DNA of 64,000 nucleotides from assembly GCF_001553955.1 (NCBI RefSeq), contig NZ_CP014234.1, positions 1,240,001-1,304,000 of the forward strand, in the 5' to 3' direction. The stretch comes from Moraxella osloensis. GTDB taxonomy: Bacteria > Pseudomonadota > Gammaproteobacteria > Pseudomonadales > Moraxellaceae. Both the position numbers and the translations under genes were made by a program. Below are positions 26,463 to 34,618 of this stretch, piece after piece. The first letter of the stretch is position 1. Each line of letters opens with the position of its first letter. The notes beneath the pieces are model-generated. The model did not search any database. It saw only the letters and a program-made list of their open reading frames with translations, and was not told where the DNA came from.

Positions 26463-27032
26463 TCAGTCGTCTATCAGACTTTGCAAAATCATAATATCTT
26501 CATGCACTTGAGCCATTTTTGGCTGCAGTGCCTCAGGTATTTTTAATGCCAGTGCTGAATCTGCTATCGGATGCTGCTGTGAGGTGTCCGCTGCTCGCAG
26601 CGATGGCAAGTCAATGTTTGACACATCAGGGATGGTAGGAGCCGCTAGCTTAGCATTGGTATAAGTATTTAGGAATGACTGTAAATTTTTCACGCCCGTC
26701 TTTTTATCACAGCATTTTTTGCTTAATACAGTTTCAGCGGATGGTGCGTCTGTACTGGCAATAGCGCTTGCCAACGCTGCAACAGGGGTGCTAGATTGTT
26801 TGAAAATTTGCCCTAGCGGCACATCGCAGCTAATCCAGCCTTTTTCAATCAGTTGTTGTAAATCTAACTTAGACAATAAATTGCTCACCGCTTGCTCGCC
26901 CAAGCTAGTATTTTCTTTAATCAATAAGATAAACTGGCGTTGTCTAAGCGTCATTTCAACCGTGTTAAGCGCTTGTTTGCCTGCCTCACTACAAGCTAGT
27001 GTAACAGGGATTTCATTGATAGTTACTTTCAA
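26463..27032 (-). CDS. Uncharacterised protein, TTG start with strong Shine-Dalgarno
   Basis: Not recognised. About 189 aa, soluble, with no signal or membrane segment. The N-terminal 80 residues look folded, with a helical stretch (EMTLRQRQFILLIKENTSLGEQAVSNLLSKLDLQQLIEKGWI) suggestive of a winged-helix-like unit; the rest is low-complexity, with a KKCCDKKTG motif around 105. AAGGAGG (minus, 27039-27045) is ideal. The GTG at 27035 would be only 3 nt away, whereas the TTG at 27032 is 6 nt away, so I prefer TTG. It sits between the mraY terminator and rlmA. Confidence 0.6.
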   Translation of the reverse strand: MKVTINEIPVTLACSEAGKQALNTVEMTLRQRQFILLIKENTSLGEQAVSNLLSKLDLQQLIEKGWISCDVPLGQIFKQSSTPVAALASAIASTDAPSAETVLSKKCCDKKTGVKNLQSFLNTYTNAKLAAPTIPDVSNIDLPSLRAADTSQQHPIADSALALKIPEALQPKMAQVHEDIMILQSLIDD

Positions 27033-27166
27033 CACACACCTCCTTATTGTGACAGTGCTCTGCTATATCAGTGGCTTGTCATCAAAATTCCTGCATATAA
27101 TTTAGTCATCACCATAGAAAAATTATAACATATTTAATTTTTTGCACATGCGCAAATAAATACAGA

Positions 27167-27196
27167 CAAAAAAAATGACATCCAAAGATGCCATTT
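27167..27196 (-). terminator. Terminator after mraY
   Basis: Minus-strand AAATGGCATC/GATGTCATTT (27187-27196 with 27173-27182), 4-nt loop, followed by eight T with one interruption. It closes the dcw block. Confidence 0.85.
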
Positions 27197-27221
27197 GATG
27201 CAAAGCGCCGTTAGCGAGCGT

Positions 27222-27248
27222 AGCAAAGTTAGCAAAGTTAGCGAAGTT
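27222..27248. repeat. Three 9-bp tandem repeats over the mraY stop
   Basis: AGCAAAGTT, AGCAAAGTT and AGCGAAGTT in tandem. The last copy encodes the end of mraY. Confidence 0.75.
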
Positions 27249-28356
27249 TTAACGTCATCAGCCCTAAAATAACCAAGACAATGGTAATAATCCAAAAACG
27301 GGTAACCACTTGGGTTTCTTTCCAGCCGCCTTCTTCAAAATGGTGATGCAGCGGCGCCATGCGAAAGATGCGTTTTTTACGCAGTTTGTAAGAGCCTACT
27401 TGTAGCATGACCGATACCGCTTCTGCCACAAATAAACCACCCATGATGAACAGCACAATCTCTTGGCGCGTCATCACGGCAATGGTGCCAAGCATTGCGC
27501 CTAACGCTAATGCACCAACATCACCCATAAACACTTGGGCGGGATGCGCATTAAACCATAAAAACCCTAAGCCCGCCCCGACCATGGCACCACATACGAC
27601 TGTCACATCGCTATTATAAGCAATATAGGGCACGTGGAGATATTCAGCAAAGCGAAAATCCCCTGACACATAAGCAAACACCCCTAAACCTGCGGCGACC
27701 AACACCACAGGAAAAATGGCGAGACCATCCAAACCATCGGTTAAGTTGACCGCATTTGAGGTGCCATTAATCACAAAATAGGTAAAGATAATAAATGCCA
27801 AACCCAATGGTACAGCGGAGAAAGGAATCGACACGTTTTTAAACAGCGGAATCAGTAAATCTTGCATGGCGTGAGCTGTCGCCACATGCGGCTGCTGACT
27901 GGCAATCCAGTACAAGGACACACCCACAAATAAAGCGCCAACTGACAACCAAAAATATTTTTTGCGTGCAATCAAGCCTTTTGGGTCTTTATATTTGATT
28001 TTTAGCCAGTCATCTGCCCAGCCCACCGCGCCAAAAATCACCAACACCACCATCAAAATCCATACGTAAGGGTTGGTTAGATTCGCCCACAGTAGCGTGG
28101 TCACCAAAATACTGCCTAAAATTAAAATCCCGCCCATGGTGGGTGTGCCTGTTTTGGCAAGGTGACTCTGTGGACCATCGTTACGAATGGCTTGTCCATA
28201 TTTGAGCGCACGCAGCCGTTCAATGACGCGGCCACCAAATACCATACTGATACCCAGCGCAGTCAGCACCGCTAATAAAACGCGTAAGGTCAGCGATGAC
28301 ACAGCCGAAAATGGGGAATAAAATTGGCTTAGCCATTCAAATAACCACAATAGCAC
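27238..28356 (-). CDS. mraY: Phospho-N-acetylmuramoyl-pentapeptide-transferase MraY
   Basis: Integral membrane enzyme forming lipid I. 372 aa with about ten helices. Key motifs: [21 protein letters not shown] (first Asp pair), [26 protein letters not shown] and [13 protein letters not shown]. The start is GTG 28356 with AAGGAG 7 nt upstream. murF is upstream, but a terminator and a second hairpin separate them, so mraY may have its own control. Confidence 0.97.
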   Translation of the reverse strand: MLLWLFEWLSQFYSPFSAVSSLTLRVLLAVLTALGISMVFGGRVIERLRALKYGQAIRNDGPQSHLAKTGTPTMGGILILGSILVTTLLWANLTNPYVWILMVVLVIFGAVGWADDWLKIKYKDPKGLIARKKYFWLSVGALFVGVSLYWIASQQPHVATAHAMQDLLIPLFKNVSIPFSAVPLGLAFIIFTYFVINGTSNAVNLTDGLDGLAIFPVVLVAAGLGVFAYVSGDFRFAEYLHVPYIAYNSDVTVVCGAMVGAGLGFLWFNAHPAQVFMGDVGALALGAMLGTIAVMTRQEIVLFIMGGLFVAEAVSVMLQVGSYKLRKKRIFRMAPLHHHFEEGGWKETQVVTRFWIITIVLVILGLMTLKLR

Positions 28357-28383
28357 GAGTGGACTCCTTAGGGGGTTCTGGGT

Positions 28384-28408
28384 AAAAACAGGGGCTTAAG
28401 GTCCCTGT
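28384..28408 (-). terminator. Terminator-like hairpin in the mraY leader
   Basis: Minus-strand ACAGGG (28403-28408) pairs with CCCTGT (28388-28393) and is followed by five T, ending about 25 bp before the mraY start. It could be an attenuator of mraY or a second murF terminator. Confidence 0.5.
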
Positions 28409-28527
28409 CATTATCATGATAAGATAAATAAAAATTTGCTGTGAAAACTATCTATAAAAACTGTCTCACGTTGACTCATCATCAAAAACCCATCATGAAA
28501 AGTTGACTATTTTAAGTAAAAATTTAC

Positions 28528-28560
28528 AAAAAATCAGCCAATTTTTATCAAATGGCTGAT
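28528..28560 (-). terminator. Terminator after murF
   Basis: Minus-strand ATCAGCCA/TGGCTGAT (28553-28560 with 28533-28540), 12-nt loop, T6. It lies 18 bp after the murF stop, inside the dcw cluster. Confidence 0.8.
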
Positions 28561-28577
28561 GAAAGCGCTGTTTTTAG

Positions 28578-30059
28578 TTAGGATGGCTGACCGGTTAACT
28601 CGTCCATTACCTGCTCCATCATCATATAGCGTGAGCCTTTAAACAAGATATGCCAGGCGTCATCACTACTCGCTAACTTATCTTTGATCGCCGCAAGTAG
28701 GGTGGCTTTATCTGGATATGCCTGTGCTTGCATGCCGTATGCTTGCGCTTGCGCGACGGTAACAGGCGTCAACTCCCCCACCGTATACAGCACAGTCACG
28801 CCAGAGGCGGCAATAGCCTCACCGAGCTTGCGATGCTCCTCCTGCGCGGCATCACCCAACTCACCAATATCGCCCAACACCAACATGGTAGGCGCACCTT
28901 GGCTCACCAATACTTGCGTAGCAGCAACGACGGCACTGGGATTGGCATTATAAGTATCATCAATTAAAGTATATTTGCCAAACTCAATAAAATTGAGTCG
29001 ACCTTTGGCAGGTTTGGCGGCATCAAGTCCTTTGGCAATATCATCAATCGACAGCCCCAAGGCTTGCGCACAGGCCGCAGCGGCTAAGGCATTGCTGATG
29101 TTGTGTTCACCTGCAAAGTTTAAAGTGACGTTTTGACTCTCGATTTCATCAATGTCAAAATTGAAATTTAGGCTAAAGGTACTGGTATTACCAACTTCTA
29201 CATCATCGGCAAACACATCGCCCATCAGTAGCACCGTATCTTCATCTGTTAAGCCAATTTCTTTGGCTTGTTGCATATCCACGCCAGCATCCGCCAAGGA
29301 CACGTCACGCTCGCCAAAGGTTAGAATATTTTGGGTAAATTGTTGGGCATTACTGAATAGCGTATCAAAATAATCATCACCAAATGGCACAATCGCTGTA
29401 CCTGTGTCACTTAACCCTTGAAAAATCTCAGATTTGGTCTTGGCGATATTATCACGCCCGCCAAACTCCCCCAAATGTGCCGTGCCGATATTGAGCACAC
29501 AAGCGACATCGGGCTTGACAAGCTGGGTGGTATAAGCAATCTCTCCGACATGATTGGCGCCAAGCTCCATCACGGCATAGCGATGGTCATCGGTCAGCTC
29601 TAGCAGCATCATCGGCACGCCCAAATCATTGTTGAGATTGCCGCGGGTGATAAGTGTCGGCGCAATACGGTTTAAAATACTGCCGAGCATTTCTTTGGCG
29701 GAGGTTTTACCGCTAGAGCCTGTAATCGCGACGACTTTTAGATTGGGATGTTGGTCACGGCGATAAGCACCTAATTTGCCGAGTGCCAATTTTGTATCAG
29801 TCACGATAAGTTGCGGCAAGTCACTTTCGACTGCACGGCTGACAATCGCTAGGACCGCGCCTTTATCTTTGGCAGTTTGTACATAATCATGGCCGTCAAA
29901 GTTGTCGCCTTGGATGGCTAGAAAAATATCGCCTTGTTCGATTTTGCGGGTATCGGTGATAATTCTTGTCGATGTCTGGGTAAAATCACTGTGAAAGGTT
30001 GGGTTTAGGTCTTTCACCGCTTCGGTTAAGTTGGCAGATTGCCAAATATATGCAGTCAT
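28578..30059 (-). CDS. murF: UDP-N-acetylmuramoyl-tripeptide--D-alanyl-D-alanine ligase MurF
   Basis: Adds D-Ala-D-Ala to the muropeptide precursor. 493 aa. N-terminal TRKIEQGDIFLAIQGDNFDGHDYV, P-loop VAITGSSGKTSAKEML, central ELGANHVGEIAYT and NIGTAHLGEFGG, and C-terminal DDTYNANPSAVVAAT and VLGDIGELGD. ATG 30059 has AAAGAG as Shine-Dalgarno; this site lies in a 14-bp unit that is duplicated in tandem. Upstream is a remnant of a phosphatase gene and then murE. Confidence 0.97.
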   Translation of the reverse strand: MTAYIWQSANLTEAVKDLNPTFHSDFTQTSTRIITDTRKIEQGDIFLAIQGDNFDGHDYVQTAKDKGAVLAIVSRAVESDLPQLIVTDTKLALGKLGAYRRDQHPNLKVVAITGSSGKTSAKEMLGSILNRIAPTLITRGNLNNDLGVPMMLLELTDDHRYAVMELGANHVGEIAYTTQLVKPDVACVLNIGTAHLGEFGGRDNIAKTKSEIFQGLSDTGTAIVPFGDDYFDTLFSNAQQFTQNILTFGERDVSLADAGVDMQQAKEIGLTDEDTVLLMGDVFADDVEVGNTSTFSLNFNFDIDEIESQNVTLNFAGEHNISNALAAAACAQALGLSIDDIAKGLDAAKPAKGRLNFIEFGKYTLIDDTYNANPSAVVAATQVLVSQGAPTMLVLGDIGELGDAAQEEHRKLGEAIAASGVTVLYTVGELTPVTVAQAQAYGMQAQAYPDKATLLAAIKDKLASSDDAWHILFKGSRYMMMEQVMDELTGQPS

Positions 30060-30086
30060 TGGGGTCTCTTTATTGGGGTCTCTTTA
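30059..30086. repeat. 14-bp perfect duplication of the murF ribosome-binding region
   Basis: TTGGGGTCTCTTTA at 30059-30072 and 30073-30086. On the minus strand each copy carries AAAGAG, so a second Shine-Dalgarno-like site sits 14 bp upstream of the first. Confidence 0.9.
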
Positions 30087-30121
30087 TAGTTTATTACTAG
30101 CGAATCTTGTCATCTTGCCCA

Positions 30122-30235
30122 TCATTGCGCTTGCGTCTTGCCAACGTCAGTAAGATTGATGGCATGATTGGGGCGCACGGCTTGCCCTGCATTGGACTGG
30201 CTTTGGGCATGACGGATTAGGTAGATTTTTTTCAT
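30122..30235 (-). pseudogene. 5' remnant of a histidine phosphatase (phosphoglycerate mutase-like) gene
   Basis: A 37-codon frame starts at ATG 30235, 14 bp after the murE stop. It begins MKKIYLIRHAQSQSNAG, followed by LTDVGKTQAQ and then TGA. This is the N-terminal signature of the histidine phosphatase superfamily (LIRHG/A motif; catalytic Arg8-His9), with the usual LTxxGxxQA after it. Intact members have about 150-230 residues; none of the remaining motifs appears before murF in any frame. I read it as a gene whose 3' part was deleted. It is too short for usual gene callers. Translation of the short peptide is possible but a function is unlikely. Confidence 0.65.
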
Positions 30236-30249
30236 GATGCTAGGCTAAG

Positions 30250-31827
30250 TTATTTGCCAAATTTGTCAATGGCATTTTTTACCACCACTTTATCATCAAA
30301 ATCGTAGCGTACCCCTTTGATTTCTTGATAGGTTTCATGCCCTTTGCCTGCAATCACCACGATATCGCTAGGCTTGGCATGTTGCACCGCATATTCAATC
30401 GCCTTTTGACGGTCTGGCTCGATAATGGCTTGATAGTGCTGCTCACAAGTCATGCCCGCTTGCATATCGTTCAAAATCGCGTTGGGGTCTTCACTGCGTG
30501 GGTTATCGGCAGTCAAAATCACTTTGTCAGCTAGGCGAAGTCCTGCTTGCGCCATCAGGGGACGTTTACCCTTATCACGGTCGCCACCACAGCCAAATAC
30601 TGCCCACAGCTCACCTATACAATGCGATTTTAAACTGGTCAACACCTGCTCTAGCGCATCTGGCGTATGCGCATAATCCACGATAAAACAGCTGCTGGTC
30701 GATGGCACCCGATCCATACGACCTGTGGCGCCGCGAAGCATTGGCACTGCCGCTTGGATTTGCGACACACTCAATCCCATCGCGGCACTTTGCGATAACG
30801 CTAAGGCGCCTGCGATACTCGCTAACAAATTGGCCACATTAAATCGCCCTAATAATGGACTGTTCACCCTTAATTCACTTTGTGGCGTGACAGCTTTTGA
30901 AAGAGCAATGATCAAATCACCCCCTTGCAAACTAGGCAGAATAGTTTTGGCAAAAAAATCGGCTTGGTCATTGGTCAAACTATACGTCCACACGGTTAAA
31001 TTAGAGGCGTTGGCTGCCTCAATCATCAATTCACTAAATTCATCATCTAAATTAATAATCGCGTGAGTGAGGGTGGGAAAATGTGCTTTATCAAACAGTC
31101 GCGCTTTCGCCTGCGCATAATCGTCCATGTCAGTATGATAGTCGAGATGATCACGACTTAAATTGGTAAATATCGCCACGTTGACAGGGACGCCTTGCAA
31201 GCGCTGCTGGTGTAACCCGTGAGAGCTGGCTTCAATGGCTAAGGCTTGTACGTCTTGCTTGGCAAAATCATCAATGGCATGGTGTAGATTAAAGACTTCT
31301 AGGGTGGTGTGGGTACTTGGGGTAAGATTGGGCTGCCCTTTTTCACCAAGCACGCCATTACCTGCCGTGCCCATGACCGCAGTTTTGATGCCCGATTGGC
31401 TGATAAGCTGGGCGACCAGTTGGCTTACCGTGGTCTTGCCATTGGTGCCTGTCACCGCGATGACCGCAGGCAACTTGGTGGGATGTTGCTGTTGCAAACT
31501 GGTTTGAATGAGAGAACCTAAAAAATCACGAATGGTGGGCAAATAAATAATCGGCAACATAAACTGCGACTGGATCGCGGATACATCAATTTCTGATAAC
31601 ACAAACGCCGCTTTGTCTGCGACTTGGGCAAGATAAGCTGCAACTTTTTCTAAATCGATGCTGTCGGTCGCGTTTTGACTTTTAAGCAACACAAATACAT
31701 CGCCCTGACCCACTTGACGGCTATCGACCACAAACTGACCAAATGGTTGGTTCATGACAGGGTTTAACAGTTGTCGCACGCTTTCTGGTAGCGATAGCGC
31801 AGACATCATCGGTTGCAACGTAATCAT
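30250..31827 (-). CDS. murE: UDP-N-acetylmuramoyl-L-alanyl-D-glutamate--2,6-diaminopimelate ligase MurE
   Basis: Adds meso-diaminopimelate to UDP-MurNAc-L-Ala-D-Glu. Motifs: FVVDSRQVGQGDVFVLL, P-loop AVTGTNGKTTVSQL, IEASSHGLHQQRL, FTNLSRDHLDYH, VDYAHTPDALEQVL and FGCGGDRDKGKRPLM. The TADNPRSEDP motif (DNPR) predicts DAP rather than Lys. Start uncertain: ATG 31827 (525 aa) has GGA 7 nt upstream and aligns best, while ATG 31839 and ATG 31857 (overlapping ftsI by 11 bp) are alternatives. Tightly coupled to ftsI upstream. Confidence 0.95.
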   Translation of the reverse strand: MITLQPMMSALSLPESVRQLLNPVMNQPFGQFVVDSRQVGQGDVFVLLKSQNATDSIDLEKVAAYLAQVADKAAFVLSEIDVSAIQSQFMLPIIYLPTIRDFLGSLIQTSLQQQHPTKLPAVIAVTGTNGKTTVSQLVAQLISQSGIKTAVMGTAGNGVLGEKGQPNLTPSTHTTLEVFNLHHAIDDFAKQDVQALAIEASSHGLHQQRLQGVPVNVAIFTNLSRDHLDYHTDMDDYAQAKARLFDKAHFPTLTHAIINLDDEFSELMIEAANASNLTVWTYSLTNDQADFFAKTILPSLQGGDLIIALSKAVTPQSELRVNSPLLGRFNVANLLASIAGALALSQSAAMGLSVSQIQAAVPMLRGATGRMDRVPSTSSCFIVDYAHTPDALEQVLTSLKSHCIGELWAVFGCGGDRDKGKRPLMAQAGLRLADKVILTADNPRSEDPNAILNDMQAGMTCEQHYQAIIEPDRQKAIEYAVQHAKPSDIVVIAGKGHETYQEIKGVRYDFDDKVVVKNAIDKFGK

Positions 31828-31846
31828 AGCTTTTTCCATAGGGTTG

Positions 31847-33916
31847 TTATAAGTCATTGACACTTTCGATGCTGGCGGCAGTGGTTTCTTTACCCGATAG
31901 CGGCTTGTCAAACGGTACATTGTACAAACGCAAGGCTTCTTTCATCACACTGCGGAACACGGGTGCTGCAACTAAACCACCAAATTTGTGCACACGCGGG
32001 TCTTCAACCATGATGGCGACCACAAAACGTGGGTTGGAAGCAGGGGCAATACCGACAAACGCGGTGCGGTATTGGTCATTGTAATAACCGCCTTTGGGAT
32101 TGGTGCGTCTTGCCGTACCGGTTTTACCCGCCACACGATAGCCATCGATGGCGGCTAAGGTTGCCGTACCACCAGGCTCAGTGACTGACGTCATCATGTC
32201 GACAATGGTAAGTGCATCGCTGGTTTTGATGACTTGCTTGGCAGCAGGTTTGGCAAAAGGGACGGAGACATTATTGGTACTACTGCTATTAAGCGCGTTA
32301 TCACGGGTACTTTTAAGCAGCGTCAACGGATGCATCACGCCACCTGCACCTAACACACTGTAAGCTTGCGCAAGCTGCGCCAGCGTGACTTGTAGACCGT
32401 AACCGTAAGATACAGTTGCGCGGCGTGCGATTTCGTTTTGCTCAGGCGTTGGCACTAGGCCTGCGGACTCACCGGGTAATTTTAGGTTGGTTTTTGCGCC
32501 AAAGCCAAAGGCTTTTTGCGTATCACTCATCGCGGTGGCAGGCAAAGAAAGGGCAATTTTTGCTGAGCCGATATTACTCGATTTTTGCAGTAGGGTACGC
32601 AGACTAATGGTACCTAAATTGCCATGGTCACGAATAGTATACCCTTGCACCACCATGCTACCTGGACTGGTATTAATCAGTGAGTTGGCATTGTATTGTC
32701 CTGACTTTAAACCCGCGGCAACGGTGATGGGTTTCATCACCGAACCGGGTTCAAATACATCCATCACCGCATGGTTACGCTGGTTTTCATTGGACAAGCT
32801 ATTTAAGTCATTGGCGTTAAACGACGGCCAGTTGGACATCGCCATCACTTCACCGGAGTTGACATCGACAATCATGCCCGCTGCCCAGCGCGCTTGCTGT
32901 ACACGTCCGACTTTTTCAAGCTCTTGGTACAAGATGTATTGTAGCCGTGAATCAACGGTTAATTGTAAATCCTTGCCAGCGACTTCAGGTTTGACTTGTT
33001 CGATTTCTTTAATGCTGTTGTTTTTGGCATCACGCATGACCATGACTTCACCATCTTTGCCCGATAGCATGTCATTAAATACGCGCTCTACCCCAGCTTG
33101 CCCTTGATAATGCGTGCCATCTGTCATGTTGGTACGCGCCATAAAGCCCAATAAGTGGGCATTGGGCTGTGGCTGTGGGTAGTAGCGCTGATAAAACGTC
33201 TCGGTACTGACCCCAGCAAAATTGGCATCAATGAGCGGCTGTGCCGCTTCAGGTTGCACATTTTTCATCAATGGAAAATAATGCGACCCTGCGCCCGTGG
33301 GCAATACGGCTTTTACCGCCTCTTTATCGGCAAGATTGATATTGTCATTGATACGCACCGCATTTTTAAATTCGCTGACACTAATGCCTGTCAATGCCGA
33401 AAGTTTGGCTAAATCCATGTTTTGCAAACGTTTTGCAACCCGCTCAAGCTCACGACTGACTGATTTACTCGGTTTAGACTTTTGCAATTCTTGCTGGCGC
33501 CCTTTGAGCTCATAGTATTCCACCGCATAATCATGCGGGCTAAAATACGCAGAGGTTAATGGCGCTGAAATCGCAAGCGGCATGTTATTGCGGTCGGTGA
33601 TCATCCCCCGGTAAGAAGGCTCTTTTTTGACGGTGGTAATGAGCGAATTACCTTTACCTTGATAGTAGGACTTATTAATGACTTGGATGTATGCCAATCG
33701 CCCAAAAATCGCCACAAATACCAGCCCCATCGCTATCCAAATGGACTTAAAGCGAATGGCATCTTCTTCAATACTGCCTTGGCGTGAGGCACCACTACGA
33801 CGCTTTGACGCATTGATTTTAGGGGCAGTGACTTTGAGCACAGGCACTTTGGTGGGTCGCCCTGACATGGCATTGGCAACTTTGGTGGGTATCGATTTTT
33901 TATTGCGAGTAGTCAC
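31847..33916 (-). CDS. ftsI: Peptidoglycan D,D-transpeptidase FtsI (PBP3)
   Basis: Septal transpeptidase of the divisome. 689 aa, long for FtsI because of an N-terminal basic cytoplasmic stretch of about 55 residues and a polar C-terminus. Membrane anchor at about 58-80. Transpeptidase motifs: active Ser392 in PGSVMKPITVAAG (SxxK), KSSNIGS (SxN) and VAGKTGTARR (KTG). The pedestal domain holds YRGMITDRNNMPLA and QGQAGVERVFNDML. ATG 33916 starts 12 bp after the ftsL stop. Beta-lactam target. Confidence 0.97.
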   Translation of the reverse strand: MTTRNKKSIPTKVANAMSGRPTKVPVLKVTAPKINASKRRSGASRQGSIEEDAIRFKSIWIAMGLVFVAIFGRLAYIQVINKSYYQGKGNSLITTVKKEPSYRGMITDRNNMPLAISAPLTSAYFSPHDYAVEYYELKGRQQELQKSKPSKSVSRELERVAKRLQNMDLAKLSALTGISVSEFKNAVRINDNINLADKEAVKAVLPTGAGSHYFPLMKNVQPEAAQPLIDANFAGVSTETFYQRYYPQPQPNAHLLGFMARTNMTDGTHYQGQAGVERVFNDMLSGKDGEVMVMRDAKNNSIKEIEQVKPEVAGKDLQLTVDSRLQYILYQELEKVGRVQQARWAAGMIVDVNSGEVMAMSNWPSFNANDLNSLSNENQRNHAVMDVFEPGSVMKPITVAAGLKSGQYNANSLINTSPGSMVVQGYTIRDHGNLGTISLRTLLQKSSNIGSAKIALSLPATAMSDTQKAFGFGAKTNLKLPGESAGLVPTPEQNEIARRATVSYGYGLQVTLAQLAQAYSVLGAGGVMHPLTLLKSTRDNALNSSSTNNVSVPFAKPAAKQVIKTSDALTIVDMMTSVTEPGGTATLAAIDGYRVAGKTGTARRTNPKGGYYNDQYRTAFVGIAPASNPRFVVAIMVEDPRVHKFGGLVAAPVFRSVMKEALRLYNVPFDKPLSGKETTAASIESVNDL

Positions 33917-33928
33917 GCGGTTGCCTCA

Positions 33929-34477
33929 TCAATGCTGGTTTTCTGGATTGATAGCTGGAGTATTTGACTCGTTGCTGCTGGCGTCACTAGTAAATACCGT
34001 GACTTTGTTGTCGTGAATAATCATACGATCGGACAAGTTAGGGTAAAACATATTGAGTTCAGTCACCGCGCGCTTGGTCACTTGCGGGGTAGCGCTAAAG
34101 GTTTGCTGCTCAATCAGCATACGTTGGTGTTCCATTTGCAGCTGGCGAAATTGTTTTTTGAGTTTTTGCAGCTCGCCATATTGTTGGTGATAAGTTTGGA
34201 TTTGCTCGACGACGCTCACCCCTGTCCACAAAATCGCAATCACTAATAGCATCATCGCAACCGTATATAGACTAACGCCGCGATACTCAGTATCGAGCAT
34301 CTCGCTAATACTGGCACCCAAGCCTTCACTGCTTTTTTTCATCGTCGTATTATTTTTTACCGTAGCTTCTTTATTTTTGGCGGAGAAAAGACGCGTTTTT
34401 TTCGGCGAATTTTGGTTATCGCGGCCATTTGACATGGGGTCACTCGTCATGGGAGGCAGGGGCTGAGATTTTGGCAT
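33929..34477 (-). CDS. ftsL: Cell division protein FtsL
   Basis: Bitopic divisome scaffold partnering FtsB and FtsQ. 182 aa from the first ATG, with a long basic cytoplasmic part (1-67), a single membrane helix at about 68-90 (LYTVAMMLLVIAILWTGVSVV) and a coiled coil at about 92-125 (YGELQKLKKQFRQLQMEHQRML). A conserved-looking RAVTELNMFYPNLSDRMII follows. Identified by topology and by position between rsmH and ftsI. The start is uncertain: no Shine-Dalgarno precedes 34477, which abuts a tandem duplication, and internal ATGs at codons 10 and 15 are possible. A perfect TATAAT on the minus strand (34534-34539) may drive it. Confidence 0.88.
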   Translation of the reverse strand: MPKSQPLPPMTSDPMSNGRDNQNSPKKTRLFSAKNKEATVKNNTTMKKSSEGLGASISEMLDTEYRGVSLYTVAMMLLVIAILWTGVSVVEQIQTYHQQYGELQKLKKQFRQLQMEHQRMLIEQQTFSATPQVTKRAVTELNMFYPNLSDRMIIHDNKVTVFTSDASSNESNTPAINPENQH

Positions 34478-34510
34478 TTTTATATCAAAGAGCTTTTTAT
34501 ATCAAAGAGC
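34477..34510. repeat. 17-bp perfect tandem duplication abutting the ftsL start
   Basis: TTTTTATATCAAAGAGC at 34477-34493 and again at 34494-34510. The first base belongs to the annotated ftsL ATG. Confidence 0.9.
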
Positions 34511-34618
34511 AGGGTATCAAGGTAAAACAAGTCATTATAACGCAACCCATCTAAGTTTGGTTAATGCAATCGTTTTTTATTGTCTGTTATAAATATCATG
34601 TTACAAAAACGGCGATTT

